The position numbers and the translations under genes are program-made. DNA of 64,000 nt, taken from contig NZ_CP132194.1 in the NCBI RefSeq assembly GCF_030718935.1, forward strand, positions 1,488,001 to 1,552,000, given 5' to 3'. The stretch is from Psychrobacter sp. M13 (lineage in GTDB: Bacteria > Pseudomonadota > Gammaproteobacteria > Pseudomonadales > Moraxellaceae). Below the pieces are notes generated by a model. It worked only from the letters and a program-made list of their open reading frames with translations, did no database searches and was not told where the DNA came from. Positions 1 to 8,336 of the stretch are shown in pieces; within the stretch, counting starts at the first letter, position 1; the number at the start of each line of letters is the position of its first letter.

Positions 1-285
1 CAAGATTTTATCGCGCAAACTTGTAAAGTAAATGAGAGTCAAATGCGCTGGCTCAATAAGCAGTTTGACGCGCTGGGACTGGCGTTTGTAAAGTCGCATG
101 CCAATTTTATAATGGTTGAAATAGAAGACGCGGTAGCTATCCATCAAGCACTGCTTGAGCAAGGAGTCATCGTGCGTCCGCTAATAGGCTATGGCTTGCC
201 TAATTGGTTACGTATTACGGTCGGCTTAGCAGAAGACAATACGCGCCTGATCGATACCCTACGCTCTATATTGGTTAATGATTAA
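1..285 (+). CDS. hisC: Histidinol-phosphate aminotransferase, C-terminal part
   Basis: The reading frame is open from the first base and encodes the last 94 residues of a PLP-dependent aminotransferase; the 5' end lies outside the window. The tail carries GVIVRP followed by GYGLP and LRITVG, which is the typical C-terminal substrate-binding segment of HisC. HisC converts imidazole acetol phosphate and glutamate to histidinol phosphate in histidine synthesis. In bacteria with a HisC-TyrA-AroA arrangement the enzyme often also transaminates aromatic 2-oxo acids, which fits its position here. The stop codon overlaps the next start by one base (TAATG), so the two genes are probably translationally coupled. 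Confidence 0.85.
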   Translation, partial: QDFIAQTCKVNESQMRWLNKQFDALGLAFVKSHANFIMVEIEDAVAIHQALLEQGVIVRPLIGYGLPNWLRITVGLAEDNTRLIDTLRSILVND

Positions 286-2672
286 TGGATAAGCAAAGCT
301 TTAATACGCCCGTTACTTATAATACTAGTAATCCTAGTTTTAAAAGCCATTTGAAAACTGAGCCGCTGTTTCAACAAGTCTGTGTTATCGGCTTAGGACT
401 GATTGGCGCAAGCATGGCGCAAGCTATTAGAGACAATCAGCTAAGTCTGAGAATAGTCGCAGTTGATAGACACCAGCCAAGCATTGAAGCTGCTATAGAG
501 CAAGGATTGTTAGACGCAGGCAGTAGCGAATTAAGTGCAGTCGTTGCTGGTAGTGATCTCATAATCATCGCAACACCGGTGCAAGCCGTGCCAGTGATAT
601 TTGACGCTATCAAGTCAGCAATGGATAGCGGACAATTAGCTGCTGACTGTATTATTAGTGATGTCTGTAGCACTAAAGTCAATGTCATTGAAGCGGCTCA
701 GCAGGTGTTTGCAGATTTGCCTGTAGGCCTTCCCATAGGCTTAGTGCCAGCACATCCGATTGCTGGCGCAGAGGATTCAGGGTATCATGCTCGGCGCAGT
801 ACTTTATTCATCAATCACAGCGTCATTATTTGTGAGTTGCCAACGACCACGCTCACTGCTATCGCTAAGCTGCGTCAGCTATGGGAGGCGATAGGGGCGA
901 CGGTAATATCGATGAATGCTGAGCATCACGATTCGATACTCGCGCATACCAGTCATTTGCCGCACCTATTAGCGTTTAATTTAGTGGATCAACTGGCAAG
1001 CCACGATGATAATTTAGATATGTTTCGCTATGCTGCTGGTGGGTTTCGTGACTTTACCCGTATTGCCGCTAGTGATCCGAAGATGTGGCATGATATATTC
1101 TTTGCCAATCAGACCTCGATAGTTAGTGCTCTTGATGAGTACAGTGATTACCTGACCAATATACGTCAGCTTATAATTGATAAAGATTCAACCGCCCTGA
1201 TGGGGCTTTTGGGCCGCGCGCAAGCCGCACGGCGACATTTTGGCCATATGTTAGCCAGCACTCCTTATACGGATATCTCTGCTATGTCAGCTTCTTATAT
1301 TATCTCGCCCAAAAATAATAACAGCAACACAGTCTCTGGTGTTATCTCCATTCCTGGCGATAAATCTATTTCTCATCGCAGCATTATGCTAGGTAGCTTA
1401 GCGACAGGCGTGACTCAAGTAACGGGCTTCTTAGAAGGTGAAGATGCCTTGGCAACACTGCAAGCCTTTCGCGATATGGGGGTCACTATTGAAGGCCCTG
1501 ATAAAGGTAAGCTAACCATTCATGGTGTCGGCATGAATGGCTTGAAGCCTAGCAAAACGCCTATCTATATGGGTAACTCAGGCACTAGTATGCGTCTGCT
1601 AGCAGGTATATTAGCGGCACAAAATTTTGATAGTGTATTAACAGGTGACACCAGCTTAAATAAGCGCCCAATGGAGCGTATTGCCGCGCCACTGCGTCAA
1701 ATGGGTGCGGTGATTCAAAGCACAGGTACTAAAGGTACCTCACCACTTAGTATCACGGGTCGTGATAAAGTCGGTCAATCCTTACAAGGTATAGATTATG
1801 AGATGCCAGTGGCCTCGGCTCAAATCAAATCTTGTCTATTGCTAGCAGGGTTATGGGCGCAAGGGACGACTACCGTCACTCAGCCTGAGATCAGTCGCGA
1901 TCATACTGAGCGTATGCTCAGCGCGTTTGGCTACCCTGTGCATGTCGATGGCAATCGCATCAGCGTTGAGGGCGGCGGTCAGCTGACGGGCGGAGATATC
2001 GCTGTCCCTGCTGATATCTCATCGGCTGCGTTTTTTATGGTAGCGGCAGCTATTAGTCAAGACAGCGAGCTGACTTTAACGCAAGTTGGTATCAATCCTA
2101 CGCGTACGGGTGTCATCGATATTCTTAAGCTGATGCAAGCAGACATTACCCTTAGTAATAAGACTTATGTTGGCGAAGAGCCCGTTGCTGATATTACTAT
2201 TCGCTCATCAAACCTAGTCGGTATCAAGATTCCAGAATCGCTAGTGCCGTTAGCGATTGACGAGTTTCCAGTGCTGTTTATTGCGGCTAGCTGTGCAAAA
2301 GGTCGTACGGTGCTGACAGGTGCCAAAGAGCTGCGGGTCAAAGAGTCTGACCGTATAGCAGTTATGGCAGAAGGCTTGCAAACTTTAGGTGTAGAGTGCA
2401 CCGTTACCGAAGATGGTATGATCATTGAAGGTAGGGGTAGCGCAGGCAGTAAAGAGATCAACAATAGCCAGCCTGTATTTGGTGGTGGTCACATCACCTC
2501 GCATCATGATCATCGTATCGCTATGAGCTTTACCGTGGCCAGTCTGCGCGCATCAGAACAAATCATCATCGAAGGTGTTGAAACGGTTAATACCAGTTTT
2601 CCTGGATTTGCGGAACTAGCCAATCAAATCGGTATGGCGATAGAAGTGGATAGTGGTGTCAAGCCAGAATAA
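285..2672 (+). CDS. Bifunctional prephenate dehydrogenase / EPSP synthase (TyrA-AroA fusion)
   Basis: The 795-residue protein joins two aromatic amino acid enzymes. Residues 30-330 are a TyrA-type dehydrogenase with a Rossmann motif GLGLIG at 36-41; it oxidises prephenate or arogenate with NAD(P). From about residue 348 a complete AroA follows, beginning NTVSGVISIPGDKSISHRS. It carries the GNSGTSMR active-site loop and the later KESDR motif, and transfers enolpyruvate from PEP to shikimate-3-phosphate. The fusion is known in Acinetobacter and relatives and supports a Moraxellaceae origin. The gene overlaps hisC by one base and is followed by a strong terminator at 2737-2778. Whether the TyrA half prefers prephenate or arogenate cannot be told here. 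Confidence 0.95.
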   Translation: MDKQSFNTPVTYNTSNPSFKSHLKTEPLFQQVCVIGLGLIGASMAQAIRDNQLSLRIVAVDRHQPSIEAAIEQGLLDAGSSELSAVVAGSDLIIIATPVQAVPVIFDAIKSAMDSGQLAADCIISDVCSTKVNVIEAAQQVFADLPVGLPIGLVPAHPIAGAEDSGYHARRSTLFINHSVIICELPTTTLTAIAKLRQLWEAIGATVISMNAEHHDSILAHTSHLPHLLAFNLVDQLASHDDNLDMFRYAAGGFRDFTRIAASDPKMWHDIFFANQTSIVSALDEYSDYLTNIRQLIIDKDSTALMGLLGRAQAARRHFGHMLASTPYTDISAMSASYIISPKNNNSNTVSGVISIPGDKSISHRSIMLGSLATGVTQVTGFLEGEDALATLQAFRDMGVTIEGPDKGKLTIHGVGMNGLKPSKTPIYMGNSGTSMRLLAGILAAQNFDSVLTGDTSLNKRPMERIAAPLRQMGAVIQSTGTKGTSPLSITGRDKVGQSLQGIDYEMPVASAQIKSCLLLAGLWAQGTTTVTQPEISRDHTERMLSAFGYPVHVDGNRISVEGGGQLTGGDIAVPADISSAAFFMVAAAISQDSELTLTQVGINPTRTGVIDILKLMQADITLSNKTYVGEEPVADITIRSSNLVGIKIPESLVPLAIDEFPVLFIAASCAKGRTVLTGAKELRVKESDRIAVMAEGLQTLGVECTVTEDGMIIEGRGSAGSKEINNSQPVFGGGHITSHHDHRIAMSFTVASLRASEQIIIEGVETVNTSFPGFAELANQIGMAIEVDSGVKPE

Positions 2673-2736
2673 AGTTATTAATGTCGAGTTGTTAGACCGC
2701 TAGTTTTTAGGTAAGCTAGCCTATTATCAAGTTTTA

Positions 2737-2778
2737 GCAATGCGTCAGAATATATAAATTCTGACGCATTGCTTTTTT
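2737..2778 (+). terminator. Rho-independent terminator after tyrA-aroA
   Basis: A perfect 14-bp stem (2737-2750 pairing with 2759-2772) with an 8-base AT loop is followed directly by six T residues. It ends the hisC/tyrA-aroA transcript before rarD. Confidence 0.9.
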
Positions 2779-2823
2779 ATTTTAAGCGCAAGAGCGCTCT
2801 TTGCTCAAAAAAGTTGTTGTCCT

Positions 2824-3774
2824 ATGACTACCCAAAACGTTGTCAAAAAACCAGTCGTCCCTATCAAGACCACTCAGCGCGGTATCTTTACCGCGCTTAT
2901 TGCTTTTTCTATTTGGGGTGCATTTCCTTTATATTTTAAACAACTATCGACTTATAACGCGACTGAAATTATTGGTCATCGTATTGTTTGGACGTTTTTA
3001 TGTTTATTAGTAGTGCTTGTGGTGACCAAGCGCTGGCAATGGATTAGCACCTTAAAACAAAATCCAAAATGGATCGCGCTCACTTTTTTATCAGGGCTGA
3101 TTATCGCGGTTAACTGGCTCACTTATGTATGGGCGGTCAATAGCGATCAGATACTAGAGGCCAGTTTGGGCTATTTTATTGGCCCACTTGTCGGCGTCGC
3201 GCTATCAATGATCTTGTTTAAAGAGCGTATGCGCACACTGCAATGGGTGGCAATTGGCTTTGCATTACTATCCGTAGTGATTCAGGTGGTAATGCTCGGT
3301 AGTTTGCCATGGGTGTCTTTAATTCTGGCCTTTAGTTTTAGCACTTACGGCACTATTCAACGGCAAACGCCATTGACCGCAGTTGACGCGATGTTTGTCG
3401 AGACGACGATGCTATTACCGATATGCTTGTGGTGGTTCTGGCAAGCAGATGTAGCAAGCTCCCAGCTTAGCTTTTGGGTCAGCTCCAATATTTGGCTATT
3501 AATGCTGGCAGGTCCGATTACTTTGATACCGCTACTGCTGTTTAATAAGTCTACTAAGCTAGTGGCTTATAGTATTCTTAGCTTTATGAATTATCTAACG
3601 CCGACCTTTATTTTCTTTTTGGCGGTATTCTATTACAAAGAGCCGTTCGACCTGCACCGATTAATGGTGTTTGGTCTGATATGGTTCGGTCTGTTATTAT
3701 TCAGCATTGATCTATGGCGTCATCGCCCAAGTAAAATGTTAAAGACAGCAAAGCTAGATAAAACGACTAAATAG
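2824..3774 (+). CDS. rarD: RarD-type EamA permease
   Basis: The 316-residue integral membrane protein has about ten hydrophobic helices arranged as two EamA-type halves. The N-terminal segment GIFTALIAFSIWGAFPLYFK and the internal GHRIVW motif are characteristic of RarD, the chloramphenicol-sensitivity-type branch of the drug/metabolite transporter superfamily. The N-terminal 20 residues are polar and cytoplasmic. The physiological substrate of RarD is not established. The gene lies alone between the tyrA-aroA terminator and folB. No strong ribosome-binding site precedes the chosen ATG, but the homology begins shortly after it. Confidence 0.85.
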   Translation: MTTQNVVKKPVVPIKTTQRGIFTALIAFSIWGAFPLYFKQLSTYNATEIIGHRIVWTFLCLLVVLVVTKRWQWISTLKQNPKWIALTFLSGLIIAVNWLTYVWAVNSDQILEASLGYFIGPLVGVALSMILFKERMRTLQWVAIGFALLSVVIQVVMLGSLPWVSLILAFSFSTYGTIQRQTPLTAVDAMFVETTMLLPICLWWFWQADVASSQLSFWVSSNIWLLMLAGPITLIPLLLFNKSTKLVAYSILSFMNYLTPTFIFFLAVFYYKEPFDLHRLMVFGLIWFGLLLFSIDLWRHRPSKMLKTAKLDKTTK

Positions 3775-3803
3775 TAATACTAAAAACAAATAGGGATTAG
3801 AAC

Positions 3804-4193
3804 ATGTTTAATACTGAAGCTGACGTAGTGTTTGTCAAAGGTCTAAAAGTTGAAGCAGTAATAGGGGTCTTTGCTTGGGAGCGCGCGATTACTCAGCCAA
3901 TCTTAATAGATATTGCTCTAGAAACTGATATTGCTAAAGCCGCGCAATCAGACGACGTGGCAGATGCGTTAAGTTATAAAGACGTCTGTGATGACGTTTC
4001 TGCTTGGTGTAAAGACATCAAAGCTAAACTGCTTGAGCATTTAGCTGCTGAGCTTATCGATAGATTATTTGCTAATTATAGCTGTCAGAAAATCACGTTA
4101 AGCGTCGCCAAACCAACGGCTATAGTCGATGCGGACGCGGTCGGTGTGCAAATCACTCGCTATGCAAAAGCTGTTGATAAATCTAATGACTGA
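3804..4193 (+). CDS. folB: Dihydroneopterin aldolase
   Basis: At 129 residues this has the normal length for FolB, which cleaves 7,8-dihydroneopterin to 6-hydroxymethyl-dihydropterin and glycolaldehyde in folate synthesis. The pattern VKGLKVEAVIGVFAWER near the N-terminus contains the conserved Glu of the family, and the lysine of AKPTA near residue 105 corresponds to the catalytic lysine. A GGGA ribosome-binding site lies 8 bases upstream of the ATG. The gene overlaps the next one (folK-like) by eight bases, which is the next step of the same pathway. Confidence 0.9.
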   Translation: MFNTEADVVFVKGLKVEAVIGVFAWERAITQPILIDIALETDIAKAAQSDDVADALSYKDVCDDVSAWCKDIKAKLLEHLAAELIDRLFANYSCQKITLSVAKPTAIVDADAVGVQITRYAKAVDKSND

Positions 4194-4698
4194 TCAAAAT
4201 TTAATGCTAAAAAATATAGATCAGTTAGAAATGCAGACCTTTGAGCAGTTGCAAGCGCAAACAGTGAGTGCAGCAGTGATATCGCTGGGGAGCAATCATC
4301 AAGCCGAGCAGCATTTAGCTACTGTGCACGAAAGCCTTGCCAAATTGGGTGAGATAAAATTATCGAAGGCCTATCAAAATCCTGATGTTACTGCTACACC
4401 AACTCAACTAAAACCTGATTATATCAATCAATGCGCTTATTTAGCTTTACTTTCTTCGATGACGTTGCAGCAATTACGACAGCTATTTAAGCAGTTTGAA
4501 AATGACTGTAATAGACAGCGACAAGTTAAAAACACCGTTATAAAACAAGTGGCTGTAAAAAAAGTGACGATGGATATTGATACTTTATTAGTAAGGCTAG
4601 AAGGTAGTAGCGGTTGGATAGTAATGGCAGAGCGTTATCCGTTTAAGGCGCATGAGATGGATGGGGTGGGAGAGTTGGCGGCTGAGGTTTTAAGATGA
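4186..4698 (+). CDS. folK: Divergent hydroxymethyldihydropterin pyrophosphokinase (FolK-like)
   Basis: The 170-residue protein begins with ATG at 4186 inside the end of folB. Longer starts would only extend into folB and add unrelated residues. Near residue 32 it has AVISLGSN, the N-terminal HPPK motif, and near residue 125 VTMDIDTLL, which matches the D-x-D metal-binding core. However, the usual GPR before that core and the C-terminal HPR..FVL..L block are not recognisable. FolK transfers pyrophosphate from ATP to hydroxymethyl-dihydropterin. Position directly after folB strongly supports the assignment. Activity is less certain than identity because several conserved arginines appear to be missing. 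Confidence 0.65.
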   Translation: MTDQNLMLKNIDQLEMQTFEQLQAQTVSAAVISLGSNHQAEQHLATVHESLAKLGEIKLSKAYQNPDVTATPTQLKPDYINQCAYLALLSSMTLQQLRQLFKQFENDCNRQRQVKNTVIKQVAVKKVTMDIDTLLVRLEGSSGWIVMAERYPFKAHEMDGVGELAAEVLR

Positions 4699-4761
4699 TT
4701 AGAGCGAAAGATAAATGATAAGATCAGGTTGATTGATACAAAGCGTTTTTAAGGAAATTAT

Positions 4762-5013
4762 ATGAATAAGCTTATTGGGGTTGAGCTATTAAAACTGAAA
4801 AAACAAATACTTAATAAGTATCAACCCATATTAATTTCAGAACAAGCAATGGGATTTTTACTCAGTTATTCCAATGAAATACCTTATGAACTTCATAGTG
4901 ATTTACACAGTTTAATAGCTATAGATATGGGAGAAGAGTTTGTTTTACAAGAAGATGAGTGTATTAAGATTATCGAAAAATTGCTTATTCAATTGAATAT
5001 AGATCATAGTTAA
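4762..5013 (+). CDS. Small hypothetical protein, 83 residues
   Basis: I do not recognise this protein. It is preceded by a good ribosome-binding site (AAGGAAAT, 6-9 bases before the ATG), which is the main reason to believe it is translated. It is leucine- and isoleucine-rich, acidic in its second half, has no cysteine and no signal peptide or membrane helix, and is predicted to be mostly helical and cytoplasmic. Base composition is more AT-rich than its neighbours, which may indicate a later arrival. A perfect hairpin lies just downstream. Small immunity-type or antitoxin-type proteins look like this, but nothing in the sequence shows such a role. Confidence 0.6.
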   Translation: MNKLIGVELLKLKKQILNKYQPILISEQAMGFLLSYSNEIPYELHSDLHSLIAIDMGEEFVLQEDECIKIIEKLLIQLNIDHS

Positions 5014-5023
5014 AATTTAGAAT

Positions 5024-5042
5024 GCTGGGTTAAAAACCCAGC
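5024..5042. repeat. Perfect 8-bp hairpin downstream of the small ORF
   Basis: GCTGGGTT and AACCCAGC pair perfectly around a three-A loop. There is no T tract on the plus strand, so it is a poor intrinsic terminator. It is followed by CCTACG, the same motif that ends the next inverted repeat at 5116-5142, so both may belong to one class of intergenic palindromic repeats. Confidence 0.45.
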
Positions 5043-5115
5043 CTACGCGTTAAATTTTAAACTATAATAATTACGTCTAATAGATTTAAGAATTGAATTT
5101 TTAAAGTAGGTATTT

Positions 5116-5142
5116 GGTGGGTCACGTTTGAGCTGAACCACC
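5116..5142. repeat. Imperfect intergenic inverted repeat (REP-like)
   Basis: GGTGGGT at 5116-5122 faces AACCACC at 5136-5142, again followed by CTACG. Short GTAGGGTGG-type palindromes of this form are common intergenic repeats in many proteobacteria. Family membership would need a genome-wide copy count. Confidence 0.35.
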
Positions 5143-5186
5143 CTACGACCCATACAGTATATAAGCTTGCGTCTAAGTATTTTTAT

Positions 5187-5633
5187 CTAAGCCCTTTGCT
5201 TACTCGCCATAACTTGATAAGGCAAAGTAAATATCTTGTCAAAAACTAAGGTAAACAAGAAAGTATAGATTAAGAAGAACAGCAGTAAGGCTGACTCCAT
5301 GATAAAGGCTTCATACAATCCTACATCATACCAAATCATATACAGAGGTAAGCAGATTAAGAATATCCCGCCCTCAAATATTAGCGCATGAATAACGCGA
5401 ACAACAATAGTACGCTCTGGATTACCACGTCGTTGCTCCCATCCTTCAAATAGAGAATTAAAAACAAAGTTCCAAATCACTGCTGCAGCCGAAACCATCA
5501 CAGCAACAGGCAGTGACTGGACAGCATCGCCGCCGCTCAGCGCCATTAAGATAAGCGTCGAGGAAATAATCGCTACTATCTCAAATATGACGACATAAAC
5601 GATTCTACGTTTGATAGGACTTAAAATAATCAA
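5187..5633 (-). CDS. PACE-family (AceI-like) multidrug/biocide efflux protein
   Basis: The 148-residue protein consists of four hydrophobic helices forming two bacterial transmembrane pair domains, the architecture of proteobacterial antimicrobial compound efflux (PACE) transporters such as AceI, which exports chlorhexidine and diamines. Visible family features are the acidic FE in helix 1 (residue 17-18), NFVFN with a following W in helix 2 and its loop, FEGG in helix 3 and VFDKIF at the end of helix 4. The best start is a TTG at 5633, nine bases after the cysE stop, because starting at the first in-frame ATG would remove helix 1. It is downstream of cysE and probably shares its transcript. 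The substrate is not known. Confidence 0.85.
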   Translation of the reverse strand: MIILSPIKRRIVYVVIFEIVAIISSTLILMALSGGDAVQSLPVAVMVSAAAVIWNFVFNSLFEGWEQRRGNPERTIVVRVIHALIFEGGIFLICLPLYMIWYDVGLYEAFIMESALLLFFLIYTFLFTLVFDKIFTLPYQVMASKQRA

Positions 5634-5641
5634 AATAGTTT

Positions 5642-6505
5642 CTACTTCTCTTCAGTGTCGGCAGCATCCATATCGCTGTCACCAATGACATCTAAATCTT
5701 TTAGACATAATTTATCATAGTCTTTTTTACAAAAGTCAGGATCGAGCTTGCACATGGCATCTTGCAGCTGATCAAGACGGTTTTCTGACTGCTGGATATG
5801 CTCAAGCATCTTAGCAAAGGCCTCTGCCACTGGATCTTGTGAAGATTGCTCGATACCATAGGCCTGGAAAGTAGAAGCTCGTGTTGAGCTGGTTTTTTTA
5901 GTCGCTTTTATCTCTTTTGCCGTTTTAACGATTGGGTTGCCTTTTTCGTCATGATGATCCGATATCATACGAGCCGCATCGCCGATCATAGTCGCGCCAG
6001 CAGGGACAGGCTTCACCACTACCGCGTTAGAGCCAATTTTTGCGCCTTTGCCAACGGTAAACGGGCCCAAAACTTTGGCACCAGCACCAACGATAACACC
6101 ATCTTCTAGAGTCGGATGACGCTTGCCGTTATTCCATGAGACTCCGCCCAAAGTAACACCATGATACAGAGTAACATCATCACCAATTTCAGCCGTCTCA
6201 CCGATAACGACACCGACACCATGATCGATAAAAAAGCGCTTACCTATCTTGGCGGCAGGATGAATCTCAATACTAGTTAGCGCTCGTGAACCATAAGAGA
6301 TGATACGAGCAGAGAGCTTATGATCATGTTGCCACAAGTAATGTGCTCCCCGATGCAGGACAAGCGCATGAATACCAGGGTAGGTGAGTATCACCTCCAA
6401 GCTATTACGCGCAGCAGGATCACGAGTAAAGACCGCTTCGATATCTTCTTTGAGATCTTTTTTTATGCGAGAAAGTGATTTATATAAAGAGGCTGTCGAT
6501 GGCAT
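5642..6505 (-). CDS. cysE: Serine O-acetyltransferase (EpsC type) with long C-terminal tail
   Basis: The enzyme acetylates serine to O-acetylserine, the carbon acceptor for sulfide in cysteine synthesis. The N-terminal helical part (residues 1-75) carries the motif [13 protein letters not shown]. The left-handed hexapeptide helix from about 80 to 180 contains IDHG at 93-96 and YHGVTLGG at 114-121, which hold the catalytic Asp-His pair and the CoA loop. The protein is 287 residues, longer than short EpsC forms. The additional tail (about 200-287) is charged and ends in a segment with three cysteines ([15 protein letters not shown]), so the normal terminal Ile that docks into CysK is not at the end. 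Function of the tail is unknown. Confidence 0.9.
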   Translation of the reverse strand: MPSTASLYKSLSRIKKDLKEDIEAVFTRDPAARNSLEVILTYPGIHALVLHRGAHYLWQHDHKLSARIISYGSRALTSIEIHPAAKIGKRFFIDHGVGVVIGETAEIGDDVTLYHGVTLGGVSWNNGKRHPTLEDGVIVGAGAKVLGPFTVGKGAKIGSNAVVVKPVPAGATMIGDAARMISDHHDEKGNPIVKTAKEIKATKKTSSTRASTFQAYGIEQSSQDPVAEAFAKMLEHIQQSENRLDQLQDAMCKLDPDFCKKDYDKLCLKDLDVIGDSDMDAADTEEK

Positions 6506-6608
6506 AGCACGTCCTATCGTATTTTGATTATAGTCTATTAAGTTATAGCAGTTTTGGTCTCTAAAATATAGCTATGAGTTATAAATAAAAGCAGTTGAGA
6601 GATTAAAC

Positions 6609-6646
6609 TCAGGGCCTGATGAATATTCAACAGACCCTGATTTTTT
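6609..6646. repeat. Inverted repeat resembling facing transposon ends
   Basis: TCAGGGCCTG and the reverse of CAGACCCTGA form a 9-of-10 inverted repeat with 12 bases between, followed on the plus strand by six T residues. No plus-strand gene lies upstream, so a terminator role is not obvious. The arm AACAGACCCT recurs near 29849 and 33205, and a close variant ends the element at 29465-29700. Confidence 0.4.
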
Positions 6647-6722
6647 GCTTAAAGGCACGTTTTTAGGTGTAATTGTACGGTACTTCTATATGGCCACCTA
6701 AATTGCGCCTTCACTATACAGC

Positions 6723-7166
6723 TTAGCTATCGCTGACCGTATATTTTAGTAGCTCAACCACTTGCTCTGGCGTTTGTGCCCATGCCATTGCTGCCGCGTC
6801 TACCTCTTTTAACGGATGGATAATATCTTCTGCGTGTAAAGTGATATAAGGCTTACCTAATGCAGCGCAAGCGCCTGCGTCAAATGCGGCATTCCACTGC
6901 TTGTATTTATCACCAAAACGAATAATCGCAATATCACATTTTTGAATCAGGTTTTTGGTACGAATTGAGTTGACCTTTGAAGACTGATGATCACGCCAAA
7001 ATTGATTGTCATTTTCGCCTAATAGGTCACCAGCTGCATCGCTAGCTCCATGTTCAGTCACCGCTGAGCTAAAAGTAATAGGCAGATTGTGCTCTTTAGC
7101 GCCTTGCATAATTTTTTGACGCCAATCAGTATGTATCTCTCCAGATAAATAGACATTCCAGTTCAT
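6723..7166 (-). CDS. YtoQ family protein
   Basis: The 147-residue soluble protein matches the YtoQ family along its whole length. It opens with WNVYLSGEIHTDWR and contains SSAVTEHGASDAAGD, a DNQFWRDH segment, CDIAIIRFGDKYKQWNAAFDAG and an AALGKPYITLH stretch. The fold resembles nucleoside 2-deoxyribosyltransferase-like proteins, but no reaction has been established for YtoQ that I know of. A good ribosome-binding site (AAGGAATG) precedes the ATG. The gene is monocistronic, with 217 bases to cysE downstream. Confidence 0.85.
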   Translation of the reverse strand: MNWNVYLSGEIHTDWRQKIMQGAKEHNLPITFSSAVTEHGASDAAGDLLGENDNQFWRDHQSSKVNSIRTKNLIQKCDIAIIRFGDKYKQWNAAFDAGACAALGKPYITLHAEDIIHPLKEVDAAAMAWAQTPEQVVELLKYTVSDS

Positions 7167-7457
7167 AAATCATTCCTTTTCATTATTTAAGAATAAGTAT
7201 TCAAGATCAATATTTAAAATGAGTATCAAATTCGCTTTGTAGGATAGCTATTGCTGGTGTTACATCATTTAAGATATAAAATAAGATAGGTTGCGTGCGC
7301 TAGTATATAGCCACAGCTAATGATATAAAAAGCTTAGGTTGTTCGCATAAGGTGTATTGTTAAGGTGTGGCTTGTCTCAAAAATGCAACCTACAAAGTAG
7401 TTCAGCTGGTTTAACGCGGAGATGCTAAAGGCAAGTATCCAGCAAGTTCGTACAGTT

Positions 7458-8336
7458 CTAGTCTTTTAGTAGTTTAGCGACTAAAGCACTTAATAGTTGA
7501 TACTCTTTTTGATCAAGTTGTAGTCGTGATCCTAACCGTGACAGGCGCGATGGTAAGGACCGCAAGTGTTCACTATCTGCTAAATTACGAGCAACCATTA
7601 GTTCTGTGATACGCTTTATAAGGTGCTGCAGTTGTTGCTGATTAATGGCAGGCTCATCCCACTGTTGACGTCTAAAGGTAGACAACATCGGTAGCTCCAA
7701 GCTATCTTCTATCTCATCTGCGGTCATAGTAACTGCATTTTTAGCCGAATTATTAGCAACATGACTCTGTACATAAGTAAAAATAAAACTGGCAATGACT
7801 TGCAGCGCTGAGGCGACATTGAGTACAGGATAATCAGGATTGGCATCTATTTGAATATGATAATCTGCCAAAGAGAGCTCCTCATTAGTCAGCCCGCGAT
7901 CTTCACGACCAAAGAGAATAGCAATATTAGGCATATTGCCAAGCTCGATTGCGCTTTGACTATCTATAAAGTCCATCATAATCTCTGCCGCTTGCATTGG
8001 ATTGACGACAGGACGCGGTAGATGACGGCTGCGGGAACTGGCGGCAAACACCAGCTGACAGTCACTAATCGCTGTCTCTAAATGATCTACAATTTTAGCG
8101 TTTGCCAAAATATCTTGACCACCTGCAGCATGCGCGATACTAGTATCATCAATAGGGTGTTTTGGATTAACAACACTCAATCGTGTCAAACCCATAGTAT
8201 GCATAGCGCGCGCTGCTGAGCCAATATTGGCAGGCAGAGTAGTGTTGACCATAATTACTTGCAAGCAAGATAGATAGTCAACCGTTTTAGATACTGGAGC
8301 ATTTTTATCTGATATAGACGTATTATTAAGAAACAT
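7458..8336 (-). CDS. trmJ: tRNA (cytidine/uridine-2'-O)-methyltransferase TrmJ
   Basis: This 292-residue SPOUT-class enzyme methylates the ribose of position 32 in tRNAs using S-adenosylmethionine. The three knot motifs are visible: VNTTLPANIGSAARAM near residue 32, ILFGREDRGLTNEE near residue 142 and LNVASALQVIASF near residue 176. The N-terminal 25 residues precede the domain and are polar. The C-terminal region is helical, as in TrmJ. Its start codon overlaps the stop of the upstream hpt gene by one base, so the two are probably translated together. Confidence 0.9.
   Translation of the reverse strand: MFLNNTSISDKNAPVSKTVDYLSCLQVIMVNTTLPANIGSAARAMHTMGLTRLSVVNPKHPIDDTSIAHAAGGQDILANAKIVDHLETAISDCQLVFAASSRSRHLPRPVVNPMQAAEIMMDFIDSQSAIELGNMPNIAILFGREDRGLTNEELSLADYHIQIDANPDYPVLNVASALQVIASFIFTYVQSHVANNSAKNAVTMTADEIEDSLELPMLSTFRRQQWDEPAINQQQLQHLIKRITELMVARNLADSEHLRSLPSRLSRLGSRLQLDQKEYQLLSALVAKLLKD

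Noticed and set aside
5024..5042. Perfect hairpin considered as a terminator of the small 83-residue gene.
   Set aside because: There is no T run after it on the plus strand, so it is listed as a repeat instead.
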